Of a stretch of DNA of 51,608 nt, positions 34,372 to 42,996 are shown piece by piece; the stretch's first letter is position 1; every line of letters begins with the position of its first letter. The translations under genes were made by a program, and so were the position numbers. This stretch comes from JAHIVB01 sp964574705. GTDB taxonomy: Bacteria; Bacillota_I; Bacilli_A; Izemoplasmatales; Hujiaoplasmataceae. Under the pieces are notes generated by a model. The model was not told the DNA's origin. It ran no database searches and saw only the letters and a program-made list of their open reading frames with translations. The stretch is from NCBI GenBank assembly GCA_964574705.1, contig CAZNOO010000012.1, forward strand, positions 1 through 51,608, read 5' to 3'.

Positions 34372-35346
34372 CTATCCAAGCAAATCTGACCAGGTTGTAT
34401 ATTCTCCGGAATATATTTTTCGCAATTTTTCGGAAGTGATGTTTGTAATAGTACTGTTGTTCCCGTTTAGCACTACAACCACTGCATCGAGGCAAATCAA
34501 TCCAGAAGTGCCTTCCGAATAAGGCTCACTTGGTTTAAACTCTCTAGAAGCAAAGCCAATGTGTAATTTGTTTGCTCCCTCAGATTCTGTTCCTTGAGTT
34601 CTAATATAAGCGTCCCCTGATCCTGTGTGGTTATGCTCGGCAATGAAGTCCCCGCATTTTGCGCTAAATTCAGCCGATAATGCACGGGCAATTGATTCAA
34701 CTGAAGTAGATCCTCCAAACGAAATGGTGACACTTGAATTATCTTGAATGCAAATTGAATACTCGGCTTTGATATCGTCCCACAAAGCGATATTTCCATT
34801 TAATTCAACAATTCCGTGTTTGTTCATTATGGTCGCAAATCCATCAATGGTTGACATGTAAGCAATAAAAGCTTCCGAGATTTGCCTTTCAGTTTCCATT
34901 CCTGTCCAGTCTGATCTTACAATATAATTAAAAGGTCTTTGTAATCCGTAGGTGCCGTTTATAACGTTTTCTTTTGAAGCAACGACGCCTTCAAAGTTTA
35001 GCCCATTAAGTCCTGAGTCCGTCAAAGAAGCCAAACTAATATATCCGATTCCATATTTGTCATTTGATATACTGGTTATCATTGAACCATTGCCATCAAC
35101 TTCAACATATCCATCCACTAGAACCGTATTATTTCCAGCCGCATCATCGAAGTCGATTCCTTTAAAAAAAGCTTCTCTGGTTCCGGAAGTTGTATCTCTC
35201 GTATACACTGTGATTTCTTTTGAATCATCAATGGTTACGGTTGAGTTTGTAGTTTGAGATGTAGCGGTTGTGACTGACGTTGTTCCACATCCTACAAGTG
35301 CAAATAAAGTAAACAGAATGCTAAAAACTAAAGTAATTTTTTTCAT
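34372..35346 (-). CDS. pstS: Phosphate-binding lipoprotein PstS, apparently circularly permuted
   Basis: 324 aa. Seen: lipobox ALVGC (Cys20), a Thr/Ser linker to about 40, then VYTRDTTSGTREAFF (47-61), IGYISL (100-105), and a GTYGLQRPF segment. These motifs belong to the C-terminal half of ordinary PstS. Next, from about 206, come FGGSTSVESIARALSAEF, GSGD (242-245), IGFASRE (263-269) and LRKIYSGEYTTWSDLLG (308-324), which form the N-terminal half of ordinary PstS, and the protein stops there. The order is therefore swapped at the natural midpoint. Both halves of the phosphate pocket are present, so the fold may still close. The gene leads the pst operon behind a Pho box. Confidence 0.9.
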   Translation of the reverse strand: MKKITLVFSILFTLFALVGCGTTSVTTATSQTTNSTVTIDDSKEITVYTRDTTSGTREAFFKGIDFDDAAGNNTVLVDGYVEVDGNGSMITSISNDKYGIGYISLASLTDSGLNGLNFEGVVASKENVINGTYGLQRPFNYIVRSDWTGMETERQISEAFIAYMSTIDGFATIMNKHGIVELNGNIALWDDIKAEYSICIQDNSSVTISFGGSTSVESIARALSAEFSAKCGDFIAEHNHTGSGDAYIRTQGTESEGANKLHIGFASREFKPSEPYSEGTSGLICLDAVVVVLNGNNSTITNITSEKLRKIYSGEYTTWSDLLG

Positions 35347-35404
35347 ATATTTCTCCTTGCCTATTTAAGATGCCCTTATTCTACACAAAAAAAGTTGTTC
35401 ATTA

Positions 35405-35443
35405 AATCAAGAAACTGTAAAGGTAGCGTAAATTGTATGTAAA
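35405..35443 (-). promoter_or_regulatory. Pho box (PhoP-binding direct repeats) upstream of pstS
   Basis: On the minus strand four hexamers start exactly 11 bases apart: TTTACA (35443-35438), TTTACG (35432-35427), TTTACA (35421-35416) and TTGATT (35410-35405). Bacillus PhoP sites are TTAACA-like direct repeats with the same helical spacing. A possible -10, TAGAAT, lies at 35383-35378, without a normal -35, as expected of an activated promoter. Confidence 0.75.
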
Positions 35444-35547
35444 CTTTGAAAATATCAGAATCATCCTTTTTATAATCGCAGTTTCAGTATATAATATGGA
35501 TAACTCAGATAAAGGAGGATCAATCGAACAAATCGATTGTATATATT

Positions 35548-36417
35548 ATGGATAAATCATACATAAAATTAGTTGAAGATTTGACCCGGCATGAAAAACT
35601 ATATGAAATTACACGCATTGTCAATCCAATGAAAAAAGAAGTTCTCTTCTACGAAAATAAAGAATGGAAAATCCAAAAAGAGCCTTGTTACAGTTTTTGG
35701 GGATACGATGCCCCTTGTTCAAACTGTACTTCTATGCGCGCAATTAATACAAATAAAAACACATTTAAGATTCAATACCAACTTGACAAATCGTATACTG
35801 TAATTTCGATCCCTACCACTATAGCGGGCGTCCCTGTCGCGTTGGAACTTTTAAGTGACGCAACCGATAGCATCGATATGGTTAATGAAACCATTAGCGA
35901 AATGAAAAAAATCATTGAGAAAACCAATGAATTGACAATCAAGGACGGTTTGACAAAAATCTATAACCGGAAATTCATAGACGAACAACTCCCTTTCCAA
36001 ATCTCTCAGGTTGGCAATAAGAAAAACCCATCTTTTGTCGTGATGGGGGATATTGATTATTTTAAAGTAGTGAATGACACTTATGGACACCAAGTTGGAG
36101 ATGAAGTTCTAAAAAAAGTGGCAGAAATATTATCAAGTGAGTTCAGCGTGGATGGCTGGTCAGCCAGATATGGCGGGGAAGAATTTTTACTCTTTTTCTC
36201 TAATGTCCCAGTTAAACAAGCGATTGAAACGATAACTAGAATCAAAGATCAAATTGAGGCTTTTGAATTCAAAGTAAATAACAAAAAATTCTCAATCACA
36301 GCAAGCTTTGGAATGGCCCAAATTGAACTTGGTGATACACCTTCTTCCTTAATCCATAAAGCAGATGACTTGATGTATCTTGCCAAAAATTCTGGGAGAA
36401 ACTGTATTAAATACTGA
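35548..36417 (+). CDS. Diguanylate cyclase with N-terminal Cys-cluster sensor domain
   Basis: 289 aa. Seen: a PAS-like N-terminal domain (1-115) with Cys47, Cys57 and Cys60 in CYSFWGYDAPCSNC, a short coiled linker (about 112-132), and a GGDEF domain with the metal-binding Asp in MGDIDYFKVVND and an intact active site GGEEF (209-213). No RxxD inhibitory site precedes the active site. It should make cyclic di-GMP. The Cys cluster resembles PAS variants that may bind metal or sense redox state, which is inference. It is divergent from pstS, sharing the 201-base region with the Pho box. Confidence 0.9.
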   Translation: MDKSYIKLVEDLTRHEKLYEITRIVNPMKKEVLFYENKEWKIQKEPCYSFWGYDAPCSNCTSMRAINTNKNTFKIQYQLDKSYTVISIPTTIAGVPVALELLSDATDSIDMVNETISEMKKIIEKTNELTIKDGLTKIYNRKFIDEQLPFQISQVGNKKNPSFVVMGDIDYFKVVNDTYGHQVGDEVLKKVAEILSSEFSVDGWSARYGGEEFLLFFSNVPVKQAIETITRIKDQIEAFEFKVNNKKFSITASFGMAQIELGDTPSSLIHKADDLMYLAKNSGRNCIKY

Positions 36418-36420
36418 AAG

Positions 36421-36452
36421 AAAAAAGGAACTTCTTCGAGAAGTTCCTTTTT
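36421..36452. terminator. Bidirectional terminator between GGDEF and PspC genes
   Basis: AAAGGAACTTCT-TCG-AGAAGTTCCTTT is a perfect 12-base stem with A and T runs on either side, lying between convergent genes. Confidence 0.9.
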
Positions 36453-36457
36453 ACGTC

Positions 36458-36727
36458 TTATTTATCGAATTTAGCAAATGGGTCGTCGCTCTTTTCGGCT
36501 TTTTTAACTTCCTCTTGATGAACCCTAGCCATTACTTGTTCTTTCGGTTCAACAACGATAGCCATAATCAAGTAAGCGAGAAGGCCTGTTCCTGCGCAAA
36601 GAAACAAAATTAACCAAATAACCCGAACCAAAACAACGTCTAAGTCAAAATAATCTGCCAACCCTTTGGCAACGCCGAATATTTTTTGATTCTGAGTATC
36701 GCGATATAGATATTTTTTTTCTGACAT
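36458..36727 (-). CDS. PspC-domain membrane protein
   Basis: 89 aa from ATG 36727 (GAGGTGA five bases upstream). Seen: the PspC signature YRDTQNQKIFGVAKGLADYFDLDVVLVRVIWLILFLCAGTG-type region in the first 55 residues with one or two helices, and a charged tail ending near KSDDPFAKFDK. PspC domains respond to membrane stress; small stand-alone forms are common in Gram-positives. It has no obvious operon partners; the PNP gene ends about 50 bases away upstream. Confidence 0.9.
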   Translation of the reverse strand: MSEKKYLYRDTQNQKIFGVAKGLADYFDLDVVLVRVIWLILFLCAGTGLLAYLIMAIVVEPKEQVMARVHQEEVKKAEKSDDPFAKFDK

Positions 36728-36776
36728 GTAAATCACCTCAAATTAATTATATAGTCATCCGCATTGAATATCAATA

Positions 36777-37598
36777 TTAATTCACGGATTCAATGAATTT
36801 TAACAATAGCCTTGAAATTTTCGATAATGCCATTTTGGAAACGATTAATACTTCTTCATGTGATAACGGATTTTTGCTTATGCCCGTTGACATGTTGGTA
36901 ATGCAAGAAATTCCAAGGACTTTCATCCCTGAGTGCTTTGCGACAATGACTTCTGGTACGGTAGACATTCCGATTGCGTCACCACCCATGTTTCGATATG
37001 CCAATATCTCACTTTTAGTCTCATAATTTGGGCCAGAGTATCCTACATAGATTCCTTTTTGAACTTTTATGGTTTCACTCTCAGCTATTTTTGTTACCAA
37101 ACGAATCCACTTATAATCATATGGCTCACTCATATCCACAAATCGCGGTCCAATCTCATCTTGGTTGTCTCCGGTCAACGGATTTCTTCCCATCATGTTG
37201 ATGTGATCTTCAATCAGCATGATATCTCCCGGAGCGAAATCTTCATTCATTCCGCCGCAGGCATTGGTTACAATAAGGTTCTTTATACCCATCTTTGCAA
37301 AAAGATGAATTGGAAATCTCATTTCTTCGTCTGAAAACCCTTGATAGTAGTGAGGCCTTCCCTTCATAACCGCAACTGTTTTGTGATACAGTGTTCCAAC
37401 GACCAAATCTCCACTATGCCCTTCTACTTGTTTTAACGGAAAGTAAGGAATATCCTTGTATGAAATCGTTGTTGATTGATGAAGTTGCTCTGCAAAATCT
37501 CCAAGCCCCGATCCCAATATAATCAAAAAATCGATGGATTTCGGAACTTTATTATTTAGAAAAGCAACAGCTTCATTGATTTTATCGATTTGTTTCAT
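36777..37598 (-). CDS. punA: Purine nucleoside phosphorylase (PunA type)
   Basis: 273 aa. Seen: phosphate-binding GSGLG near residue 29, VEGHSGDLVVG, GRPHYYQGF, TNACGGMNEDFAPGDIMLIEDHINMMGRNP and GMSTVPEVIVAKHSGMKVLGISCITN, all typical of trimeric PNP. It splits purine nucleosides to base and ribose 1-phosphate. It starts one base before the FIVAR protein stop triplet, so the two may be co-transcribed. It could act downstream of nucleic acid breakdown by the nuclease and phosphatase encoded in the window. Confidence 0.95.
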   Translation of the reverse strand: MKQIDKINEAVAFLNNKVPKSIDFLIILGSGLGDFAEQLHQSTTISYKDIPYFPLKQVEGHSGDLVVGTLYHKTVAVMKGRPHYYQGFSDEEMRFPIHLFAKMGIKNLIVTNACGGMNEDFAPGDIMLIEDHINMMGRNPLTGDNQDEIGPRFVDMSEPYDYKWIRLVTKIAESETIKVQKGIYVGYSGPNYETKSEILAYRNMGGDAIGMSTVPEVIVAKHSGMKVLGISCITNMSTGISKNPLSHEEVLIVSKMALSKISRLLLKFIESVN

Positions 37599-37599
37599 C

Positions 37600-39744
37600 T
37601 TATGTCCTTTTCTTCCAAAACATCAATTTTTTAAATACAGCCCAGTGTTCTTTCTTTATAAATAACATTCCAACTCCGACCGAGACAGACAATACTGGAA
37701 GAGATATCGCCAAGATGAGAGTAACTGTCTTTACATTTGCTTTTACAAGAAAATTCAAAGTTTCAACAACCCCGTTTGACAACGTTACAGTAACGCTTGC
37801 TTCGCCAAAAGCTATCCCTCTGACTTTACCATTACTATCGACTGTCAAAATGCTTTCGTCAGAAGAAACAAACGATACGATGGTTGCGTTGCCTAACGTA
37901 ATGCTTGCGTTGATATCTGTAACATAAGAGTTTGCCTTAATTGAAATAACACCAAGTTTGGCTCGAAGTAAAGATGCTGAGTGTTGTAATAGAGTGACTG
38001 CAGAATCGACTTCAGCCTGAGAAGCATTCAAGTCATCCATTATCGCTAAGGATTGATTCATGACTTCCGTAAAATAAGCGTAGGATGAAACAGAGTACAA
38101 TTCCTCGTTTTTATTCAGGAGAGAATTATAAAGCGTTACAAGTTCAGTTGAATCTGCCCTCAAAACAAGAATACTTTGAATGTTCTCAAGGTCAATCAAA
38201 ATCTGATCGTATACTGATTGAGAAAGTTCTTTTCCGGTTATGATTGAATGAATACGAGAATACTCAATATTAAATGTTTCTAATGATTGGGGGGTATAGA
38301 AACTTGGAATGATGGCTCCAACATTTTCATAAATAGTAAGCAGCAAGGAATTGTCAATCAACGGATCTAATAAAACCAAGGCATCCATTACTTTTGTTGA
38401 AAGCGTATCGACATCCGCCTGTAAGGCGTCGGGATCTGCAATGACTTGATTGACATAAAGGTACGTTCCATAATTGATCACTGCGGTTTTGAAAAGTGCA
38501 TAACTAGATGCCGTATATAGGCTTTTTTCTTCATAATAAGCTAAAATTGCTTGATTATTATATAAAACCAAATCTGTTTTATCGGCACGTTGAACCAATA
38601 TATCAAAAGCGTCGGAAAAATCCTGGGTCAAAGTATCTATGATTTCAACTGTAGAATTTTCGTCTACCATTATTAAAGAAATACGTGAAACTTCAAGGTT
38701 AAATAACGTCACAGATGCGGGTGTATACAATTCAAAATCAAAGTCATCTAAATTATCAATCGAAGTTTGTAAAGAAGAATAATCTCCTTTAAGAACTAAA
38801 ACGCCGTAGAGGTTCGATAAATCAGTAGTTGCTTGATTCACATCAACTTCAAGCGCCTCAACATTTAGAATAATTTGGTTGATAGGAACGAGTCCAGCAT
38901 TAAATAACGTTCTTGAATCAAGAGTATAAACGGTTTTGTCTAGTGCGACAGCGTCATTATAAGCTTGAGTCAAAGCGGTTTTGTCTGGTTTTAAAACCAG
39001 AATGGAAAGTGCGGATTCAATTTCGTTCAAAGCGGCAGTGACTTCAGGAAGTGAAGCATCAGAATTGTTGATAACTTCAAGTTTTGTAAATCCGATGTCT
39101 GTAATCAAAGTAGTATCAATTGCGGAATATGCAATTTGAAACGCAGAATAGGTTGATGGTATATAATTGCTACCATCTAGATAAATGGCTTCTGCCTGAT
39201 TATATTTAACCTGTAAGTCTGTCTTATCTCCAAGTAAAACAAGCAATGAACTTGCTGCCGTAATATCTGCGCTAAGTGATTGAATTAACACCTCTCCGCT
39301 AGTTGGTTCATCAATGATGTCTTTAATTCTATTGAGTTCCGCATCATAGAGTGCAATTGATCGAAGCGTGTATGGTGTTGTATCTCGATTTGTTTCTTGA
39401 AAATGTTGAACAAAAATTGTATTGTATGTGAAAGCAGTTACTAGCCCATCAAGCAAAGAATTGAGGTCTAGAACCATTTGATCAACAACGCCTTGCACCA
39501 CAAAAGGATCGGCTATCATGTCATCTACTGCGGTAAGACCGCCCAAAGCGGATAGCCCATCTGAAAACGCTGTATAGGAATCCGTCTCATATAAGTCGCT
39601 TCCTTGATCAGTGATCGCTTGATCAATCTCAGCTCTCGCTGTAATCAATTCCGTTTTAATCGCATCATCAGCAAGGACAACGGTTGAAAAGATTAAACCA
39701 AAACCAAAAAATACAACGATTGCAATTTTTTTGATTAAATTCAT
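37600..39744 (-). CDS. FIVAR-like repeat surface protein with C-terminal membrane anchor
   Basis: 714 aa. Seen: a signal peptide cleaved near VVLA-DD (about 25), about eight helical repeats of 65-80 residues sharing the pattern LYT..S...F...L....ILVLR.DKT.L...YN, an Ig-like (Big_2) domain (about 600-670, VSSDESILTVDSNGKVRGIAFGEASVTVT) and a C-terminal hydrophobic helix (about 673-696) with a basic tail. FIVAR modules in Gram-positives often bind glycans or matrix proteins. The single-pass anchor, rather than LPXTG, suits a cell lacking a wall. The ligand is unknown. Confidence 0.85.
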   Translation of the reverse strand: MNLIKKIAIVVFFGFGLIFSTVVLADDAIKTELITARAEIDQAITDQGSDLYETDSYTAFSDGLSALGGLTAVDDMIADPFVVQGVVDQMVLDLNSLLDGLVTAFTYNTIFVQHFQETNRDTTPYTLRSIALYDAELNRIKDIIDEPTSGEVLIQSLSADITAASSLLVLLGDKTDLQVKYNQAEAIYLDGSNYIPSTYSAFQIAYSAIDTTLITDIGFTKLEVINNSDASLPEVTAALNEIESALSILVLKPDKTALTQAYNDAVALDKTVYTLDSRTLFNAGLVPINQIILNVEALEVDVNQATTDLSNLYGVLVLKGDYSSLQTSIDNLDDFDFELYTPASVTLFNLEVSRISLIMVDENSTVEIIDTLTQDFSDAFDILVQRADKTDLVLYNNQAILAYYEEKSLYTASSYALFKTAVINYGTYLYVNQVIADPDALQADVDTLSTKVMDALVLLDPLIDNSLLLTIYENVGAIIPSFYTPQSLETFNIEYSRIHSIITGKELSQSVYDQILIDLENIQSILVLRADSTELVTLYNSLLNKNEELYSVSSYAYFTEVMNQSLAIMDDLNASQAEVDSAVTLLQHSASLLRAKLGVISIKANSYVTDINASITLGNATIVSFVSSDESILTVDSNGKVRGIAFGEASVTVTLSNGVVETLNFLVKANVKTVTLILAISLPVLSVSVGVGMLFIKKEHWAVFKKLMFWKKRT

Positions 39745-39766
39745 CGTTATCCCTCCTTATAAAATG

Positions 39767-41056
39767 TTAAAAAACTTGTTTATAAATATAATCCACCTTT
39801 TTTCTGTAAAAATCAAGGGTGAATTGTTGTTTAATCTCGTCTTCAGTCAAAATGGAACTAATGGATAAATCATTCTTCAAAATATCTTCAAATGATTTTT
39901 TTTCGTCAAATGCCTTTTGAGTAAGTGGTTGAATTAAATCATACGCCTCTTCTCTTGACATTCCTTTGTCAATCAAAGTCGTTAATACTCTTTGAGCAAA
40001 GATTACGCCATGAGTCAAAAAGATATTCTCTTTCATTTTTTCTTCATTCACAATCAAAGTTTCAAGAACTGTTGTATACCTTGTTAACATGTAGTCGATG
40101 AGGCATGTAGCGTCCGGAAAGATAATCCGCTCAACAGAGGAATGAGAGATGTCTCTTTCGTGCCATAACGTGATGTCCTCCATTGCTGGAACAACATATC
40201 CCCTCAACACTCTGGAAAGTCCTGAAATGTTTTCACTTGAAATGGGGTTCTTTTTGTGTGGCATCGCTGAAGACCCTTTTTGAGATTTGGAGAACGCTTC
40301 TTGAACTTCCCCAACTTCTGTTCTTTGAAGGTGTCTAATTTCAGTTGCAATTTTGTCTAAAGTAGAACCAAGAATTCCTAAAACAGCCATATATTGAGCA
40401 TATCGATCTCGCTGTAAAGTTTGTGTTGAAATATTTGGTTTGGAAAGACCTAACTTTGAACAGATATATTCTTCAATTTCAGGATTAGTAAAAGCATAGT
40501 TCCCTACTGCTCCACTTATCTTTCCAACTTCAACTTCACTTCGAACTTCATTGAAGCGATGAAGGTTGCGTTTCATTTCGTCATACCAAAGTGCCCATTT
40601 CAAACCAAAAACTGTAATATCCGCATGGATTCCATGCGTTCTTCCAATACAAAATGTGTTTTGATATAGATGCGCTTTTTCTTTTAGGATATTCATGAAT
40701 CGATCAATGTCTTGAGCGATGATTTCGTTTGCTTGTTTCAACCGGATTCCATTGGTGGTATCGACAAGGTCAGTCGAGGTCAACCCATAATGAATCCATC
40801 TTTTTTCTTCTCCAAGATGTTGTGACACTGCTCTTGTAAAAGCGATGACATCATGTCTTAACTGTGCTTCTAATTCTTCAATTTCATCGAGTTTGTATGT
40901 CGAATTGGATCGAAGTTTTTCGATTTCTTGAGTTGAAATCAATCCTTTTTCGTGAAGTGCTTCCGCATTCAAAAGTTCGATTTTTAAATAACAATCGAAT
41001 TTGTTGCGGTCAGTCCATATGGATTTCATTTTGTCTCTTGAATATCGATCTATCAT
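39767..41056 (-). CDS. purB: Adenylosuccinate lyase
   Basis: 429 aa. Seen: MIDRYSRDKMKSIWTD start, GLTSTDLVDT, GRTHGIHADITVFGLKWALW and the signature loop GSSAMPHKKNPI with the catalytic Ser. It acts in both AMP synthesis and the de novo purine route. Its start overlaps the folD stop by four bases, so the two form an operon, which makes sense because purine synthesis uses formyl-folate from FolD. Confidence 0.97.
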   Translation of the reverse strand: MIDRYSRDKMKSIWTDRNKFDCYLKIELLNAEALHEKGLISTQEIEKLRSNSTYKLDEIEELEAQLRHDVIAFTRAVSQHLGEEKRWIHYGLTSTDLVDTTNGIRLKQANEIIAQDIDRFMNILKEKAHLYQNTFCIGRTHGIHADITVFGLKWALWYDEMKRNLHRFNEVRSEVEVGKISGAVGNYAFTNPEIEEYICSKLGLSKPNISTQTLQRDRYAQYMAVLGILGSTLDKIATEIRHLQRTEVGEVQEAFSKSQKGSSAMPHKKNPISSENISGLSRVLRGYVVPAMEDITLWHERDISHSSVERIIFPDATCLIDYMLTRYTTVLETLIVNEEKMKENIFLTHGVIFAQRVLTTLIDKGMSREEAYDLIQPLTQKAFDEKKSFEDILKNDLSISSILTEDEIKQQFTLDFYRKKVDYIYKQVF

Positions 41057-41910
41057 TTTGTCTCTCCAACTGATTTCTTAAAGCATATTAAGGTATTTTC
41101 CAGTAGACAAGCAATCGTCATTGGTCCTACTCCTCCTGGAACAGGGGTAATGAACCCTGCTTTTTTTGACGCTTTTTCGAAGTCAACATCGCCACATAAA
41201 ACATCATTGACTTTTGAGATTCCAACATCGATGACTGTAGCTCCTTCTTTGACAAAGGTATCATCAACCATATTCGGGCGACCAATGGCAACAACCAAAA
41301 TATCAGCCATTGATGCGACTTCATTTAAATTTTTAGTTTTCGAGTGACAAATAGTGACGGTTCCGTTTGCTTTGAGCAAAAGACTCGCAATAGGTTTTCC
41401 TACAATTTGGCTTCGGCCGATAACAGTACACTGCTTTCCCGAAATATCGATTTGATATTCTTCAAGCATCTTCATAATGCCTTTTGGTGTGCATGGAACG
41501 AGTTCGGGGTTTCCATTGGCAAGTTTTGCCACATTTTCAGGTGTAAATCCATCAACGTCTTTCTTTGGTGAAATTGAGGCTATAATTAAATCGCTGTCCA
41601 AATGAGCCGGTATTGGCAATTGAAGCAAAATTCCGTGAACACTCTCATCATGATTCAACTCGCGAACCAAGTCAAACATTTCTTGATTGGTCACAGATTC
41701 ATCTTTTCGAATCACTGTGCTTAAAATACCGGTTTTTTGACAAGCTTTTTCTTTTCCCCTGACATAAGATTCACTTGCTGGATTGTGCCCAACCAAAATC
41801 ACCACCAAATGTGGTGTTTTGTTGTATTTTAATACCAATTTTTCGGTTTCTAGCCGCACTTGCTCTTTCACTTTTTTTGATAGTTGGGTTCCGTCTATAA
41901 TCAATGCCAT
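41053..41910 (-). CDS. folD: Methylenetetrahydrofolate dehydrogenase/cyclohydrolase
   Basis: 285 aa. Seen: LVVILVGHNPASESYVRGKEKAC with the catalytic Lys, ILLQLPIPAHL, PKKDVDGFTPENVA, GRSQIVGKPIASLLL and the final TPVPGGVGPMTIACLLENTL. It interconverts C1-folates for purine and formyl-Met synthesis. It is first in the folD-purB operon, with a roughly 100-base leader. Confidence 0.97.
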   Translation of the reverse strand: MALIIDGTQLSKKVKEQVRLETEKLVLKYNKTPHLVVILVGHNPASESYVRGKEKACQKTGILSTVIRKDESVTNQEMFDLVRELNHDESVHGILLQLPIPAHLDSDLIIASISPKKDVDGFTPENVAKLANGNPELVPCTPKGIMKMLEEYQIDISGKQCTVIGRSQIVGKPIASLLLKANGTVTICHSKTKNLNEVASMADILVVAIGRPNMVDDTFVKEGATVIDVGISKVNDVLCGDVDFEKASKKAGFITPVPGGVGPMTIACLLENTLICFKKSVGETK

Positions 41911-42021
41911 GAGATTCCGTCCTTTCGTCGATCGATGTGTTAAATCGAATTATTACAAAGTAAACTGTTGCAAGCGAATCGCAATGATAACATCGGATTG
42001 GTTGCGCTTGTTCTCTTCGTA

Positions 42022-42052
42022 ATTATAACATATTTGGTGATTCTTTAGAATC
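42022..42052 (-). promoter_or_regulatory. Extended -10 promoter of folD-purB with overlapping inverted repeat
   Basis: On the minus strand TGT-TATAAT (-10 at 42027-42022) lacks a good -35 at 17 bases. In that place lies the inverted repeat GATTC-TAAA-GAATC (42052-42039), a candidate operator. The leader downstream can pair CAAGCG with CGCTTG (about 42016 to 41970), but I recognise no riboswitch class. Confidence 0.5.
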
Positions 42053-42095
42053 AATTTCTAAAAACAGCGTAAAAAGAGATTTTTCGGATTTTAGG

Positions 42096-42122
42096 TTGAA
42101 ACCTCGCGTTTTATGATACAAT
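42096..42122 (+). promoter_or_regulatory. Candidate promoter of the aromatic operon
   Basis: TTGAAA (42096-42101) and TACAAT (42117-42122) with an extended TGA before the -10; the 15-base spacer is short. It lies 29 bases before the tyrA GTG start. No T-box or attenuator is visible. Confidence 0.45.
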
Positions 42123-42150
42123 ATATTAAAATAAAGATGAGGTATTATTT

Positions 42151-42996
42151 GTGAAAATAGGTATAGTCGGTCTAGGTTTGATGGGCGGATCCATCGCCAA
42201 ATCTTTAAATCAAAATCATTTCATCACTGCATATGATATTGACAAAGATGCAATTGCATATGCGACTGAAGAAAAAATCATTCAAGAAGGAACTCAAAAT
42301 CTTGATGCTTTTTTCCGAGGAACGAAAGTAATCTATTTGTGCCTATACCCTCAAGCTCTTCAACGGTTTATTGAAGAAAACCAAGAAAAAATGGAATCTG
42401 GCACTGTTCTTATTGAAATATCAGGGGTAAAAACACAGATTATTAACGCCATTGTTCCAAAATTAATCGATAAAATCGATCTTGTATTTACACACCCGAT
42501 TGCCGGAAGAGAAAAGGTTGGAGTTCAATATTCTACAAAATCCATTTTTCAAAACGCGAATTACGTCATCGTTCCAACTGAAATTAACAAATTAGAATCC
42601 ATTTCATTGGCAGAAGCCTTAGCACATGAAATGAAATTTAAGAATATCAGCCATTTATCAAAAGAACAACATGACGACATTATTTCATATACTTCCCAAC
42701 TGACCCACGTATTATCTTTGGCGTTGGTAAATTCAGAAAACACAAATCTAGATACTAAAAAATTTATTGGTGATTCATATCGTGACTTAACAAGAATTTC
42801 AATGATAAATGAGCCGTTGTGGAGCGAATTGTTTTTAGAGAACAAAACGTATCTACTCGAAAAAATTGAAAGAGTCGAAAACGCTTTGGACGAGTACAAA
42901 CTTGCGATTGAAAACAACGACATTGAAAAATTGAAAGCTTTGATGAAAGACGCAAAACAAAAAAGAATGAAAATTGAAGGAGATGATTTCTTGTGA
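42151..42996 (+). CDS. tyrA: Prephenate dehydrogenase
   Basis: 281 aa from a GTG with GAGGT seven bases upstream. Seen: Rossmann GLGLMGGSIAKSL at the start, FTHPIAGREKVGVQ with the substrate-binding His, and a helical C-terminal domain typical of TyrA. It makes 4-hydroxyphenylpyruvate for tyrosine. No chorismate mutase or ACT domain is fused. It opens the aromatic operon, its stop overlapping the aroA start. Confidence 0.93.
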   Translation: MKIGIVGLGLMGGSIAKSLNQNHFITAYDIDKDAIAYATEEKIIQEGTQNLDAFFRGTKVIYLCLYPQALQRFIEENQEKMESGTVLIEISGVKTQIINAIVPKLIDKIDLVFTHPIAGREKVGVQYSTKSIFQNANYVIVPTEINKLESISLAEALAHEMKFKNISHLSKEQHDDIISYTSQLTHVLSLALVNSENTNLDTKKFIGDSYRDLTRISMINEPLWSELFLENKTYLLEKIERVENALDEYKLAIENNDIEKLKALMKDAKQKRMKIEGDDFL

